In this document: piece by piece, positions 8,039 to 16,704 of the stretch | Layout of the letters: every line of letters starts with the position of its first letter | Position numbering within the stretch: position 1 is the first letter of the stretch | Assembly (NCBI GenBank): GCA_016795295.1 | Contig: JAEUHP010000117.1 | Span: 1-55,669, forward strand | Direction: 5' to 3' | Length of the DNA stretch: 55,669 bases | Source: Planctomycetota bacterium | GTDB taxonomy: Bacteria > Planctomycetota > UBA1135 > UBA2386 | The notes under the pieces: generated by a model | Database searches by the model: none | Told to the model about the DNA's origin: nothing | The model's input: the letters and a program-made list of their open reading frames with translations, nothing else | Made by a program: the position numbers and the translations under genes

Positions 8039-9828
8039 GGCAGCACGAAGGGCAGGGCCGGCGAAGTGCCGGGCACGGTCAGGTTGTTGAGATCCAGGAT
8101 CACGTGCGCCGCCACCAGCGGCACGCCAGACAGGGGATGTGGGCTCGGCAGGGCCACGCGCAGCGAACGGTAGCCTTCGGCCGGCAACTGGACGATCGAC
8201 GCCGGCAGACCGAGGAACACCTGCAGCAGCGGGTCGAGGTTCAACGGAATCGCCGTGCCGAGGAACGAGAAACCCGGGCTGCTGCCGTAGGCGATGCCGA
8301 GCGCGCTCCACAGACCGCCGCGGCCGATCGCAGTGCCGTGCACGGTGAAACCACTGCTGTCGCTCACCACTGCCACCTGCACCGGATGCACGGTGCTGTC
8401 GGCCGGATTGCGGCGCCCCGGCGAACCGAGATCGCCCAGGCCGAACGGCGTGGTCGCCGCGGCGTAGTTCGCGGCGGTGTGCGCCCCGAACAGATTGCGG
8501 CGCTCCGCGGCGATGCCGAGGCCGCCAGGGTAGGTGCTGGTGTAACCGACGGAATCGACGGTGACGCCGTTCTGCCGCAGCACCAGCGTGTCACTGGTGT
8601 CGCCGAGGCTCACCGTGCTGAAGGGCAACGCCGCGCCGAGCGGCTGGCCGCCGTTGCGGCTCGGTGCGCCGTCGACCTGGAACAGCATCGGCCGGCCCGG
8701 CACCAGCAGGTAGTTGCTGGCCAAGGTCACGGTCGAAGTACTGCTCTGCAATTGCAGCCCGCGCAGGCCGACCGGGCGCGCGCCGATGTTCACCACTTCG
8801 ACGTACTCGCCGTTGGTGTCCGGCACCCGGCTCGGGTTGCGGTGGAACTCGCTGATGCGCACCGACCCGAACTGCAGGGCCGGCATCGCCACTTCGTCGC
8901 AGGTGAAGTCCAGGAAGTCGCCGTTCTGCGCGGTCGCCCGGTACCGCACGCCGTCGGTGTCGAGCCGCAGGTTGCCGGTGACGCCGAAGCCGATGGTGTT
9001 GGCGCTGCCGGTCGTGGTGCACAGGAGCGCGCGCGCGGCCGCCGCCTGGTTCAGGCGGTTGACGATGGTCGGGGTCGGATGGCCGAACGTGTTGCCGGTG
9101 CCACAGCTCGCCACCGCCAGCTCGGGAGCGAGGCGGGCCACCAGGTTGGTGTTGGTCGAAGTGTTCGAACCGTGGTGGTTGCACTTGTAGACGTCGACGT
9201 CGCCACAGGCCAAGCTCGCCGGGCTCTCGACGTCGGCGGTGCTGTTGCCGCCACCGGTCAGGTCGCCGCCGAGCCACATCGAGAACAAGCCGTATTCGAG
9301 GCGCAACGCCAGCGAGCGCGAGTTCTCTTCCTGCGCCGAACTGGTCGGATCGACGAACGCCCCGCCGAGCACGTTGCCGTCGACCGCGACGCAGGTGATC
9401 CGGGCCCCGCCGCCGAGCTGGAACACACTGCCCACGGTGGCGGTGCGCCGCCGGCTGCCCGCTGTGTTCAGGTAACTGGTGGTCGCCGAACTGGTGTTGG
9501 TGCGCCGCAGGTCGCCGCGGTCGTAGGCGAGCTGGAACGGCCGCGCCAGCACTTCGTCGAGGCCGCCCTGGTGGTCGTCGTGGAAGTGCGACAGGAAGGT
9601 GAAGCCGTAGCTCACCGGTTGCAGGCTGTCGACCACGGGCAGCACCGCGGCCGTGCCTTGGCCGTTCGGCCCGGCGTCGACCACGTGGATCTGTCCGGTC
9701 GGCGCGCGCACCACGACACCGTCGCCCTGACCGACGTTGACCACCACCACCGTGAGGCCCACGGGCCGATCCGCCTCGCCGCCCTGGGGGCAGGCGCACA
9801 GGAACACACCAAACCACGTGGCGAGCAT
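8035..9828 (-). CDS. secreted ComEC-like metallo-beta-lactamase fold protein with lamin-tail domain
   Basis: 597 residues in three parts. Residues 1-17 are a short signal sequence with Cys at 11 and 13, possibly a lipoprotein signal. About 24-290 is a ComEC/Rec2-type metallo-beta-lactamase domain: NVGQGDGVVVRAP, the metal motif HFHDDH at 81-86, and YKCNHHGSN further on. There is no ComEC membrane domain, so this is a free extracytoplasmic hydrolase, perhaps a nuclease or phosphodiesterase. About 316-450 is a lamin-tail (LTD) beta domain (VRISEFHRNP, NGEYVEVVN). The final ~110 residues form a beta module with LPSPHPLSGVPLVAAHV, resembling the C termini of other secreted proteins in this window. 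The 3' end overlaps hpt by the GTGA quartet. The start faces the sigma factor gene 134 bases away. Confidence 0.82.
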   Translation of the reverse strand: MLATWFGVFLCACPQGGEADRPVGLTVVVVNVGQGDGVVVRAPTGQIHVVDAGPNGQGTAAVLPVVDSLQPVSYGFTFLSHFHDDHQGGLDEVLARPFQLAYDRGDLRRTNTSSATTSYLNTAGSRRRTATVGSVFQLGGGARITCVAVDGNVLGGAFVDPTSSAQEENSRSLALRLEYGLFSMWLGGDLTGGGNSTADVESPASLACGDVDVYKCNHHGSNTSTNTNLVARLAPELAVASCGTGNTFGHPTPTIVNRLNQAAAARALLCTTTGSANTIGFGVTGNLRLDTDGVRYRATAQNGDFLDFTCDEVAMPALQFGSVRISEFHRNPSRVPDTNGEYVEVVNIGARPVGLRGLQLQSSTSTVTLASNYLLVPGRPMLFQVDGAPSRNGGQPLGAALPFSTVSLGDTSDTLVLRQNGVTVDSVGYTSTYPGGLGIAAERRNLFGAHTAANYAAATTPFGLGDLGSPGRRNPADSTVHPVQVAVVSDSSGFTVHGTAIGRGGLWSALGIAYGSSPGFSFLGTAIPLNLDPLLQVFLGLPASIVQLPAEGYRSLRVALPSPHPLSGVPLVAAHVILDLNNLTVPGTSPALPFVLP

Positions 9829-9962
9829 CCGCAGACTCTACGCATTGTGGCCCTGACCGCAACCAACCGTGCCTGCCCAGGGCGGCCCAAGGCCGGCAGC
9901 CGCCTTGCCACGGGCCCCAGCCGCCTCTGGGCACCGCCCTGCAACCGCCGCCACCAGCTCCT

Positions 9963-10571
9963 ATGCTGGCGCGCATGGCCGACGACCACGCTGCCACGGT
10001 GGACCTGTTGACCCAACCCGGGCTCGCCCCCGAGGAGCGCATGGCGCGCCTGCTGCCCCTGGTCTACGAGCAGTTGCGCAACCTCGCCCAACACGCGCTC
10101 GCCGGCGAACGCGCCGGGCACACCCTGCAGGCCACGGCCTTGGTCCACGAAGCCTACCTGCGCCTGGTCGGGCCGCGCGAAGTGCCGTGGCAGAGCCGCG
10201 CCCACTTCGTGGCGGCGGCCGCCGAGGCGATGCGGCGCATCCTGGTCGACCACGCCCGCAAGAAAACCGCCCAGAAGCGCGGCGGCCCGGCGGCCGTTCG
10301 CGAGGCGCTCGACCTGCAGGGCCTGCCCGACCCCGATTCCGAACGCGACAACGCCGGATTCTTGATCCTCGACGCGGCGATCTCGCGCCTGCAGGAGGTG
10401 GACCCCGAAGCGGCCCAGGTGGTGCACCTGCGTTACTTCGCGGGACTCGGTGTCGACGAGACCGCTGCGGCGCTCGGCGTCTCGGCACCGACCGTGAAAC
10501 GCTCCTGGGCCTTCGCCCGCGGCTGGCTCAAGGAAGCGATCGAGAGCGGCCGCTTCGATCCAACCCCATGA
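9963..10571 (+). CDS. ECF-family RNA polymerase sigma factor
   Basis: Extracytoplasmic-function sigma-70 factor of 202 residues, of the type (TIGR02999, 'Sig-70_X6') that in Planctomycetota and Acidobacteriota sits beside Ser/Thr kinase genes. Region 2 spans about residues 26-95 (LRNLAQHALAGER, LVHEAYLRLV, FVAAAAEAMRRILVDHARKK). Region 4 spans about 130-190 (LQEVDPEAAQVVHLRYFAG, then a helix-turn-helix with LGVSAPTVKRSWAFARGWL). No anti-sigma factor is adjacent; the kinase starting one base after this stop may take that role. ATG at 9975 is an alternative start four codons in; neither has a clear ribosome site. Confidence 0.9.
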   Translation: MLARMADDHAATVDLLTQPGLAPEERMARLLPLVYEQLRNLAQHALAGERAGHTLQATALVHEAYLRLVGPREVPWQSRAHFVAAAAEAMRRILVDHARKKTAQKRGGPAAVREALDLQGLPDPDSERDNAGFLILDAAISRLQEVDPEAAQVVHLRYFAGLGVDETAAALGVSAPTVKRSWAFARGWLKEAIESGRFDPTP

Positions 10572-10572
10572 C

Positions 10573-13500
10573 ATGACCGAGCCCCCCCACGCCGAGCTGC
10601 GCCAACTGTTCGAACACGCCCTCGAGCTGCCCAGAGCCGCGCGTGCCGCGTTCCTCACCAGTGCCTGCCGGGGGGACGCGAGGTTGCAGGCACGCCTCGT
10701 GGCCATGCTGGCGGCTGCCGACGATCCGCAGTTCCTGACCGCCCCCACCGCGGCCCCGCCGCCGGCCACCAACACCCCCCACCACCTCGGCGAAGCGGCC
10801 GGCGACCAGCTCGGCGCCTACCACCTGCTGCAGCAGATCGGCGAAGGGGGCTTTGGCGTGGTGTTCTTGGCCGAACAGAGCGCCCCGGTGGCGCGCCGGG
10901 TCGCACTCAAGGTGGTCAAGCTCGGCATGGACACGCGGCAGGTGGTGGCGCGCTTCGAACAAGAGCGCCAGGCGCTGGCGCTGATGGACCACCCGCACAT
11001 CGCCAAGGTGTTCGACGCCGGCGCCACGCCCACCGGGCGGCCGTTCTTCGTCATGGAGTACGTGGTGGGCGCGCCGATCACCACCTACTGCGACCGCGAG
11101 CAACTGCCGCTCACCGCCCGCCTGCGCTTGTTCGCCCAGGTCTGCGAGGCGGTGCAACACGCCCACGGCAAGGGCATCGTGCACCGCGACCTGAAGCCCT
11201 CGAACGTGCTGGTCGGCACGCTGGACGGCCGGCCGCACGCCAAGGTGATCGACTTCGGCATCGCCAAGGCCACTGCGCAGCGCCTCACCGACAAGACCCT
11301 GTTCACCGAACACCAGCAGGTGATCGGCACGTTCCAGTACATGAGCCCGGAGCAGGCTGCCGGCTCGCCGGACATCGACACGCGCAGCGACGTCTACTCG
11401 CTGGGCGTCTTGCTCTACGAACTGCTCACCGGCACCACGCCGTTCGACCGCCGCACCCTGCAGGCGGCGATGCTGGGCGAGATCCAGCGCCTGATCCAGG
11501 AGGTCGAGCCGCCGCGCCCGTCGACGCGCCTGTCCGAGTCGCAGGACACGCTGGCCAGCATCGCCGCCTCCCGCGCCGTCGAGCCGCGCCGCTTGGGCCT
11601 GCTGGTCCGCGGCGACCTCGACTGGATCGTGATGAAGGCGCTCGAGAAGGACCGCGGCCGCCGCTACGAAACCGCCATCGGCCTGGCCCAGGACATCCTG
11701 CGCCACCTCGCCGGCGAACCAGTGCTGGCCGCGCCGCCGAGTGCCGCGTACCGGCTGCGCAAACTGGTGCGCCGCCACCGCACCAGCGTCGCGGCGGCGA
11801 GCACTTTGCTGCTGGCCCTGCTGGCCTTCACGCTCGCCTTCGCCTGGCAGGCGCAGGTGGCCCGCAGCGAACGCGACGCTGCCGTCGCAGCCCGGCTGGA
11901 AACCAGCCGGCAGCAGCGCTTGGTTGCCGAGCGCAACCAGCAGCTGGAGAAGGTGGTGTCGTTCCAGGAGAGCATGCTGGGCCAGCTCGATCCCGCCGCG
12001 ATCGGCCTGCGGCTGTTTGCCGACCTGCGCAACCGCCACGAGCAGGCGCTGGTGCGCGCCGCACTTCCCGAGGCCGAACGGACCGCGGCGGCGGCCCAGC
12101 TCGCCGGCGAACTGGCCCGCGTCCAGGCCAGCGACGTGGCGACCACCCTGGTCGACACGGCGCTGCTGGCTCCGGCGGTGGCCGCGGTCGACCGCCAGTT
12201 CGCCGACCAGCCGCTGGTGGCGGCGAACCTGCAGTTGTCACTGGCCCAGGTCTACCGTCGCCTCGGCCAGAACGCCCCGAGCCATGCCCTCGCCCAGCGG
12301 GCGCTGGCCACGCGGCAGGCGCAACTCGGCGCCGAACACCTCGACACCGCCCGCGCCCACCACGACCTGGGCTACGCCCTGGAGCTGCTCGGCGACTTCG
12401 CCGGAGCGGAAGGCCACTACCGCACCGCCTTCGACCTGCGCACCCGGCAGCTGGGCCCAGACGACGCCCTGACTCTGTCCAGCCGCCTCGCCCTTGGCGG
12501 CAGCCTGCGCTTCCAGGGCAAACTCGAGGCCGCCGAACCCCTGCTGGTCGAGGCGCTGGACGGCGCTCGCCGCGTGCTCGGCGCGCACCACCGCGACACG
12601 CTGGCGGCCTGCAACGTGCTCGGCTACCTGCGCATCGACCAGGGACGCCTCACCGCTGCGGAGCCGTTGTGGCGCGAAGCCCACGAACAGGGTGTGCAGG
12701 CGTTCGGGCCAGGCGATCCCGACACCATCGTTTGGACCAACAACCTTGGCGGCCTGCTCGACAACCTGGGCAAACTGCGCGATGGCGAAGCCCTGCACCG
12801 CAAGGCGCTGGCCGCGGCCCGGGACCGCTATGGCAACGCCCACCCCAATACCCAGTCCTGCCAGAACAACCTGGCGATCAACCTGACCAAGCAAGGGCGC
12901 TTCGCCGAAGCAGAACCGGTGGTGCGCGAGGCGCTCGCTGCGCGCCAATTGGCGCTCGGCGCCGACCATCCCGACGCCCTGGACAGCATGGTCACGCTCG
13001 GCACCCTGCTGCGCCAGCGGGGCCAGCTCGAGGCCGCCGTCGACCTGCTGCGCGAAGCAGTCCAGGGCCGCACCCGCGTGCTCGGGCCGTTGCACGCCAC
13101 GACCCTGACCACCAAGTCGATGCTGGCACTGGCGCTCAGCAATGCCCGGCAGATGGCTGCAGCCGAGAGTCTGTATCGCGAAGTGCTCGCCGCGCCGACC
13201 TCGGTCTGGGGCCCGGACCACCCCGACCGGTTGGTCGTGCTCAACAACTACGGCTCCCTGCTGGTCACCCAGGACCGCCGCGACGAAGCGGAACCACTGC
13301 TGCGCGACCTGCACACCACCCGCGTGCGCGTGTCGGGCATCGACCATCCGGAAACGCTGGTCGCGGCGAATTCGTTCGCCCGCCTGCGCGAGGAACAGGG
13401 TCATCTGGTCGAAGCGGAGGCGCTGTTCCGCGACACCACGGAACGCTTCCGTCGCGTGCTCGGCAACGAGCACACGAACACACTGATGAGCCTCTGGAAC

Positions 13501-13875
13501 CTCGGCAACAACCTGCTGAACCAGCAGCGCGCCGCCGAAGCCGAGCCGCTGCTGCGCGAAGCAGCCCTCGGCCTGGAACGCGCCTTGGGCAACCAACACA
13601 GCCGCACCGGCAGCGCCCACCGTCTGCTCGGCAAGTGCCTCACCACCCTGGGGCGGCACGGCGAGGCGATCGACGAACTGGAGACAGCCGACCGGATCTA
13701 CCAGACCGCAGCCGGGATCACGCCAGGTCGCCGGGCAGCGCTGTGCGACGAGCTGGCCGAAGCCTGGTTGGCCCGTGACCGCGCCGAACCCGGCCAGGGC
13801 TTCGACCGCACCGCGGCGGCATGGCGCCAACGTGCCGAGCAGCTGCGCCAAGCGCCCCCCGACTCTGGACGCTGA
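10573..13875 (+). CDS. transmembrane Ser/Thr protein kinase with C-terminal TPR repeats
   Basis: Hanks-type kinase, 1,100 residues. The kinase domain is complete: glycine loop GEGGFG at 90-95, Lys113 in VALKVVK, catalytic HRDLKPSN at 203-210, DFG at 226-228, and the APE-like segment YMSPEQAAG. A 75-residue N-terminal helical region comes first. A membrane helix at about 405-425 (STLLLALLAFTLAFAW) separates the cytoplasmic kinase from about twelve TPR units of the 42-residue TPR_12 kind (about 555-1080), which should lie outside the inner membrane and sense or bind proteins. The start ATG is one base after the sigma-factor stop, so the pair is co-transcribed and probably coupled. The kinase may phosphorylate or control that sigma factor, as proposed for similar planctomycete pairs; this is inference. 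Confidence 0.93.
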   Translation: MTEPPHAELRQLFEHALELPRAARAAFLTSACRGDARLQARLVAMLAAADDPQFLTAPTAAPPPATNTPHHLGEAAGDQLGAYHLLQQIGEGGFGVVFLAEQSAPVARRVALKVVKLGMDTRQVVARFEQERQALALMDHPHIAKVFDAGATPTGRPFFVMEYVVGAPITTYCDREQLPLTARLRLFAQVCEAVQHAHGKGIVHRDLKPSNVLVGTLDGRPHAKVIDFGIAKATAQRLTDKTLFTEHQQVIGTFQYMSPEQAAGSPDIDTRSDVYSLGVLLYELLTGTTPFDRRTLQAAMLGEIQRLIQEVEPPRPSTRLSESQDTLASIAASRAVEPRRLGLLVRGDLDWIVMKALEKDRGRRYETAIGLAQDILRHLAGEPVLAAPPSAAYRLRKLVRRHRTSVAAASTLLLALLAFTLAFAWQAQVARSERDAAVAARLETSRQQRLVAERNQQLEKVVSFQESMLGQLDPAAIGLRLFADLRNRHEQALVRAALPEAERTAAAAQLAGELARVQASDVATTLVDTALLAPAVAAVDRQFADQPLVAANLQLSLAQVYRRLGQNAPSHALAQRALATRQAQLGAEHLDTARAHHDLGYALELLGDFAGAEGHYRTAFDLRTRQLGPDDALTLSSRLALGGSLRFQGKLEAAEPLLVEALDGARRVLGAHHRDTLAACNVLGYLRIDQGRLTAAEPLWREAHEQGVQAFGPGDPDTIVWTNNLGGLLDNLGKLRDGEALHRKALAAARDRYGNAHPNTQSCQNNLAINLTKQGRFAEAEPVVREALAARQLALGADHPDALDSMVTLGTLLRQRGQLEAAVDLLREAVQGRTRVLGPLHATTLTTKSMLALALSNARQMAAAESLYREVLAAPTSVWGPDHPDRLVVLNNYGSLLVTQDRRDEAEPLLRDLHTTRVRVSGIDHPETLVAANSFARLREEQGHLVEAEALFRDTTERFRRVLGNEHTNTLMSLWNLGNNLLNQQRAAEAEPLLREAALGLERALGNQHSRTGSAHRLLGKCLTTLGRHGEAIDELETADRIYQTAAGITPGRRAALCDELAEAWLARDRAEPGQGFDRTAAAWRQRAEQLRQAPPDSGR

Positions 13876-13926
13876 AGACGGTCGGCATCCAAGGCCACAC
13901 GCGCGGATTGCCTCCCGGTCGGGTGC

Positions 13927-13941
13927 CCGCCGCTGCGGCGG
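13927..13941. terminator. GC hairpin between convergent genes
   Basis: Perfect 6-bp stem (CCGCCG/CGGCGG) with a 3-base loop, between the kinase stop and the carbonic anhydrase stop. There is no T run on either strand, so factor-independent termination is not assured. Confidence 0.35.
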
Positions 13942-13944
13942 CTC

Positions 13945-13978
13945 GCCCCGTCAGAGTGCCCCGCCCCGTCAGAGTGCC
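13945..13978. repeat. 18-bp tandem duplication at carbonic anhydrase stop
   Basis: Two adjacent copies of an 18-base unit beginning GCCCCGTCAGAGTGCC, identical over the first 16 bases. The second copy contains the stop codon (13969-13971) of the minus-strand carbonic anhydrase gene, so the last codons and stop are duplicated downstream of themselves. Confidence 0.8.
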
Positions 13979-14499
13979 AGATAGGTGGCTGCGCGCTGCA
14001 CGTAGTGCCGCGCGCGCCAGCGCATCTGCTCGACTTCCTCGTCGGTGACCTGCCGGACGATGCGACCCGGCGTGCCGAGCACCACCGAACGCGCGGGGAT
14101 CACCGCGTTCTCCTTGACCAGCGCCCCGGCACCGATCAGCGCGAACTCGCCGATGCGCGCCCCGCCGAGCACGATGCAGCCCATGCCGAGCAGCGCGTGG
14201 TCGCCGACTTCGATGCCGTGCAGGATCACGCCATGGCCGATGGTCACGCCGCGGCCGATGCGCAGCGGCGCGTCGATGTCGACGTGCACACAGGTGTGGT
14301 CCTGGATGTTGGTCTCCGGGCCCACTTCGATCCAACTGTCGTCGCCGCGCAGGGTGACGCCGAACCAGACGTTCGCATCCGCCCCGAGCCGCACGTCGCC
14401 GACCACCACGGCGTTGTCCGCGACCATCGCGGCGCCGCGCCGGTGCAGCCGGCCGACCATGTCGGGATGGACCAGGAATCGACGTTGCTCGGGATTCAT
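13969..14499 (-). CDS. gamma-class carbonic anhydrase family protein
   Basis: Left-handed parallel beta-helix protein (hexapeptide repeats), 176 residues, the usual length of the YrdA/PaaY/CaiE gamma carbonic anhydrase group, cytoplasmic trimer in the family. Predicted metal ligands are His72 (DHTCVHVD), His89 and His94 (IGHGVILHG). Repeats of IG-x-G-x-x-I type run from about 30 to 140, followed by a C-terminal helix. Many members bind metal without strong CO2 hydration activity, so activity is uncertain. The ATG overlaps the stop of the upstream CPBP protease gene as ATGA, placing it third in a tightly packed operon with thiG. Confidence 0.9.
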   Translation of the reverse strand: MNPEQRRFLVHPDMVGRLHRRGAAMVADNAVVVGDVRLGADANVWFGVTLRGDDSWIEVGPETNIQDHTCVHVDIDAPLRIGRGVTIGHGVILHGIEVGDHALLGMGCIVLGGARIGEFALIGAGALVKENAVIPARSVVLGTPGRIVRQVTDEEVEQMRWRARHYVQRAATYLAL

Positions 14500-15131
14500 C
14501 GCGCGTAGAGCCAATCGAAGTGCCCAGGCCACACCACCGTCAAGGCCACCGTCAGGGCGTTGTGCAGGGCATGGCCCAGCACCGCCGGCAGCAACGCGCC
14601 GTGGCGCAGGCGCAGCCAGCCGAACCAGCAGCCCAGGCACGCGAGCGGCAGCGCATAGGCGAGCCCGTGGCAGAGGCCGAACAGGGCCGCGCACACGACC
14701 TGGGCCACGTTCGCAGGCAGCACCACCCGCAGGGCCGCCAGCAGGTAGCCGCGGAACAGCACTTCTTCGGCCAGCGGCGCCAGGACGACGATCGCGAGGC
14801 AATGGCCCAGGAAGTGCTCGGTGGCCGTGCCGTGCGCCGCGAGTTGCTGCAGCACCGGCTGCGGCGCCACCGGCGCGCCGAGCGCGCGCATCGCCCACAG
14901 ATAGCCAACCAGCACCCCACCCCAGAGCGGCAGCACCACCGCGTAGCTCCGCAGCACCCTGCCGAACCCAGGCGGCAGCCACGGCACCGCCGGCGGCCAC
15001 AGCACCACCAGGGCCATCAAGCCGAGCAGGCCCGGCCCCGACCAGCCGAGCAGCACCAAGGCCGCGGCGAGCGCCGCGAACACCAGCTGCTGCAGCGGCG
15101 TCGTGTCCAGCCGCGTTGTATCCAGCTTCAT
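14496..15131 (-). CDS. CPBP family intramembrane metalloprotease
   Basis: CAAX-protease/bacteriocin-processing (Abi, PF02517) family, 211 residues with about six membrane helices. Motif 1 is EEVLFRG at 122-128 (paired Glu and Arg), motif 2 has His155 in FGLCHGLAY, and motif 3 is HALHN near residue 190. Family members act as membrane glutamic-type proteases or as scaffolds; the substrate is unknown. The N terminus holds a tandem [10 protein letters not shown] encoded by a 15-base duplication. Both ends overlap neighbours by four bases (ATGA with thiG upstream and with the carbonic anhydrase gene downstream), so all three are probably translated from one mRNA. Confidence 0.88.
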   Translation of the reverse strand: MKLDTTRLDTTPLQQLVFAALAAALVLLGWSGPGLLGLMALVVLWPPAVPWLPPGFGRVLRSYAVVLPLWGGVLVGYLWAMRALGAPVAPQPVLQQLAAHGTATEHFLGHCLAIVVLAPLAEEVLFRGYLLAALRVVLPANVAQVVCAALFGLCHGLAYALPLACLGCWFGWLRLRHGALLPAVLGHALHNALTVALTVVWPGHFDWLYAR

Positions 15132-15916
15132 TCGCCCGCGATCACGCCCGCAGTCGGCGACGAGGCAGTGGCGTAGAGCTTCTTGCCGATGCGCCCGGCC
15201 AGGAACGCATCGCGCCCAGCTTCGGCGGCGGCTTTCATGGCGCGCGCCATGCGCACCGGATCCTTGGCCAGCGCCACGCCGGTGTTCAACAGCACGCCGG
15301 CCGCGCCGAGTTCGAACGCCACCGCCACGTCGCTGGCGGTGCCTACCCCGGCATCGACCAGGACCGGCACCTTGGCGCGCTCCAGGATGATGCGGATGTT
15401 GTTGGGATTCAGGATGCCCTGGCCACTGCCGATCGGCGCGCCCGCCGGCATCACCGCGGTCACGCCGACGTCTTCGAGGCGTTTGGCCAACACCGGATCG
15501 TCGCTGGTGTAACACAGCACCACGAAGCCCTCCGCCACCAGCGTGCGCGCGGCGTCGAGCGTGCCGACCGGATCGGGCAGCAGCGTGTCGGGGTCGCCGA
15601 GCACTTCGAGTTTGACCAGGTCGCCCATGCCGAGTTCGCGGCCGAGCCGGGCGGTGCGCACCGCGTGGTCGGCGTCGAAGCAGCCGGCGGTGTTCGGCAG
15701 CAGCACGTAGCGGTCCCGCGGCAGGTAGTCGAGCAACGACCGGCCCTGCGGCACACCGAGCTGCAGGCGCCGCACCGCGACGGTCACACACTGGGTGCCC
15801 GAAGTGGCCAGCGCCTCGACCATGCATTCCGGCGTCGGGTACTTGCCGGTGCCGAGGAACAGGCGCGAGGTGAAGGTGTGCGGACCGAGGACCAGGGGCG
15901 CATCGACAGGGATCAC
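15128..15916 (-). CDS. thiG: thiazole synthase ThiG
   Basis: Thiamine biosynthesis enzyme that forms the thiazole phosphate ring from 1-deoxyxylulose 5-phosphate, dehydroglycine and ThiS thiocarboxylate in the cytoplasm. With the GTG start at 15916 it has 262 residues, the family length. The (beta/alpha)8 barrel shows the N-terminal [15 protein letters not shown], the predicted Schiff-base lysine Lys102 in [11 protein letters not shown], and the phosphate-binding end [13 protein letters not shown] and [12 protein letters not shown]. No thiS, thiF, thiE or thiH is in the window, so the sulfur carrier must be encoded elsewhere. It heads a run of three genes with 4-base overlaps. Confidence 0.95.
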   Translation of the reverse strand: MIPVDAPLVLGPHTFTSRLFLGTGKYPTPECMVEALATSGTQCVTVAVRRLQLGVPQGRSLLDYLPRDRYVLLPNTAGCFDADHAVRTARLGRELGMGDLVKLEVLGDPDTLLPDPVGTLDAARTLVAEGFVVLCYTSDDPVLAKRLEDVGVTAVMPAGAPIGSGQGILNPNNIRIILERAKVPVLVDAGVGTASDVAVAFELGAAGVLLNTGVALAKDPVRMARAMKAAAEAGRDAFLAGRIGKKLYATASSPTAGVIAGE

Positions 15917-16010
15917 GGTGCCGATGGTGCGCTGCGGCTCCGTGCGACACAAGGGCGGAACGGCGCGAGATCGGGCGCGTTCGGCGCCGGGCAGGGCACA
16001 ACCACGCGCT

Positions 16011-16514
16011 TCAGCCCACCGCGTCCGCGGCGTGGCTGCGCACCCGACGGGCGAACTCGGCCAGCAACGCCGCGACCAGCGCCGCCGCTTCGCCCGGTAC
16101 CTCGTCCCCCAGCAGTTCCAGGGTCTCGGCGGCGCCACTGGTGAGCGCTTCGGCCTGCAAGTCGCGCAGCCGCTGGGCACCGAGCGGCGGCCGCACCAGG
16201 GCGGCGAGCTGGTTCTGCGCCGAGAGCAGGCGGCCGAGCAGCTCCGCCACCGACTCCGCCTCCAGCGCTTCGGCGAACTCCGGCACGTGGGCCACGTCGT
16301 CGAGCGCGAACAACTGCCGGGTGCGCGCCAGCACCCGTTCGCGCAGCAGCCGGCGCAGGGACAGGGCGGCGCCTTGCACGCGCACCTGGTCGCCGTTCGG
16401 CTGCGGCGCCAGTTGCCCGCGCGGCGGTTCGCCGTGCGGAGGCTGCGGCGAACGCCCTGGGAAGCCACCCAACGGCGTCACCGGTCCGGCGCTGTGCACG
16501 AGCGGGTCGGCCAT
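16011..16514 (-). CDS. hypothetical protein, helical, Pro-rich N terminus
   Basis: Unrecognised 167-residue protein. Residues 1-45 are rich in Pro, Gly and Gln and probably disordered. Residues 50-165 are predicted helical with heptad-like Leu/Ala spacing ([38 protein letters not shown]). No signal peptide or membrane segment. It lies 94 bases upstream of thiG on the same strand and may be co-transcribed, though nothing connects it to thiamine synthesis. Confidence 0.6.
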   Translation of the reverse strand: MADPLVHSAGPVTPLGGFPGRSPQPPHGEPPRGQLAPQPNGDQVRVQGAALSLRRLLRERVLARTRQLFALDDVAHVPEFAEALEAESVAELLGRLLSAQNQLAALVRPPLGAQRLRDLQAEALTSGAAETLELLGDEVPGEAAALVAALLAEFARRVRSHAADAVG

Positions 16515-16704
16515 GGTGTCCTGGTCTCATTCTCGGACGGCCGGCGGCCGACTTGAGGCCGGACAACGTCCCAGTCCCCGACCTGCAACACCACCGGTCG
16601 GCCGGCTTGGTTGGCCGCCGGCACGGTCCACCCCACCGGAGCCCGGAGTCGTGCCCACAGCCGCCACACTCCTGGTAACCTGCTGGCCTCTCTCGTCCAC
16701 GCCC

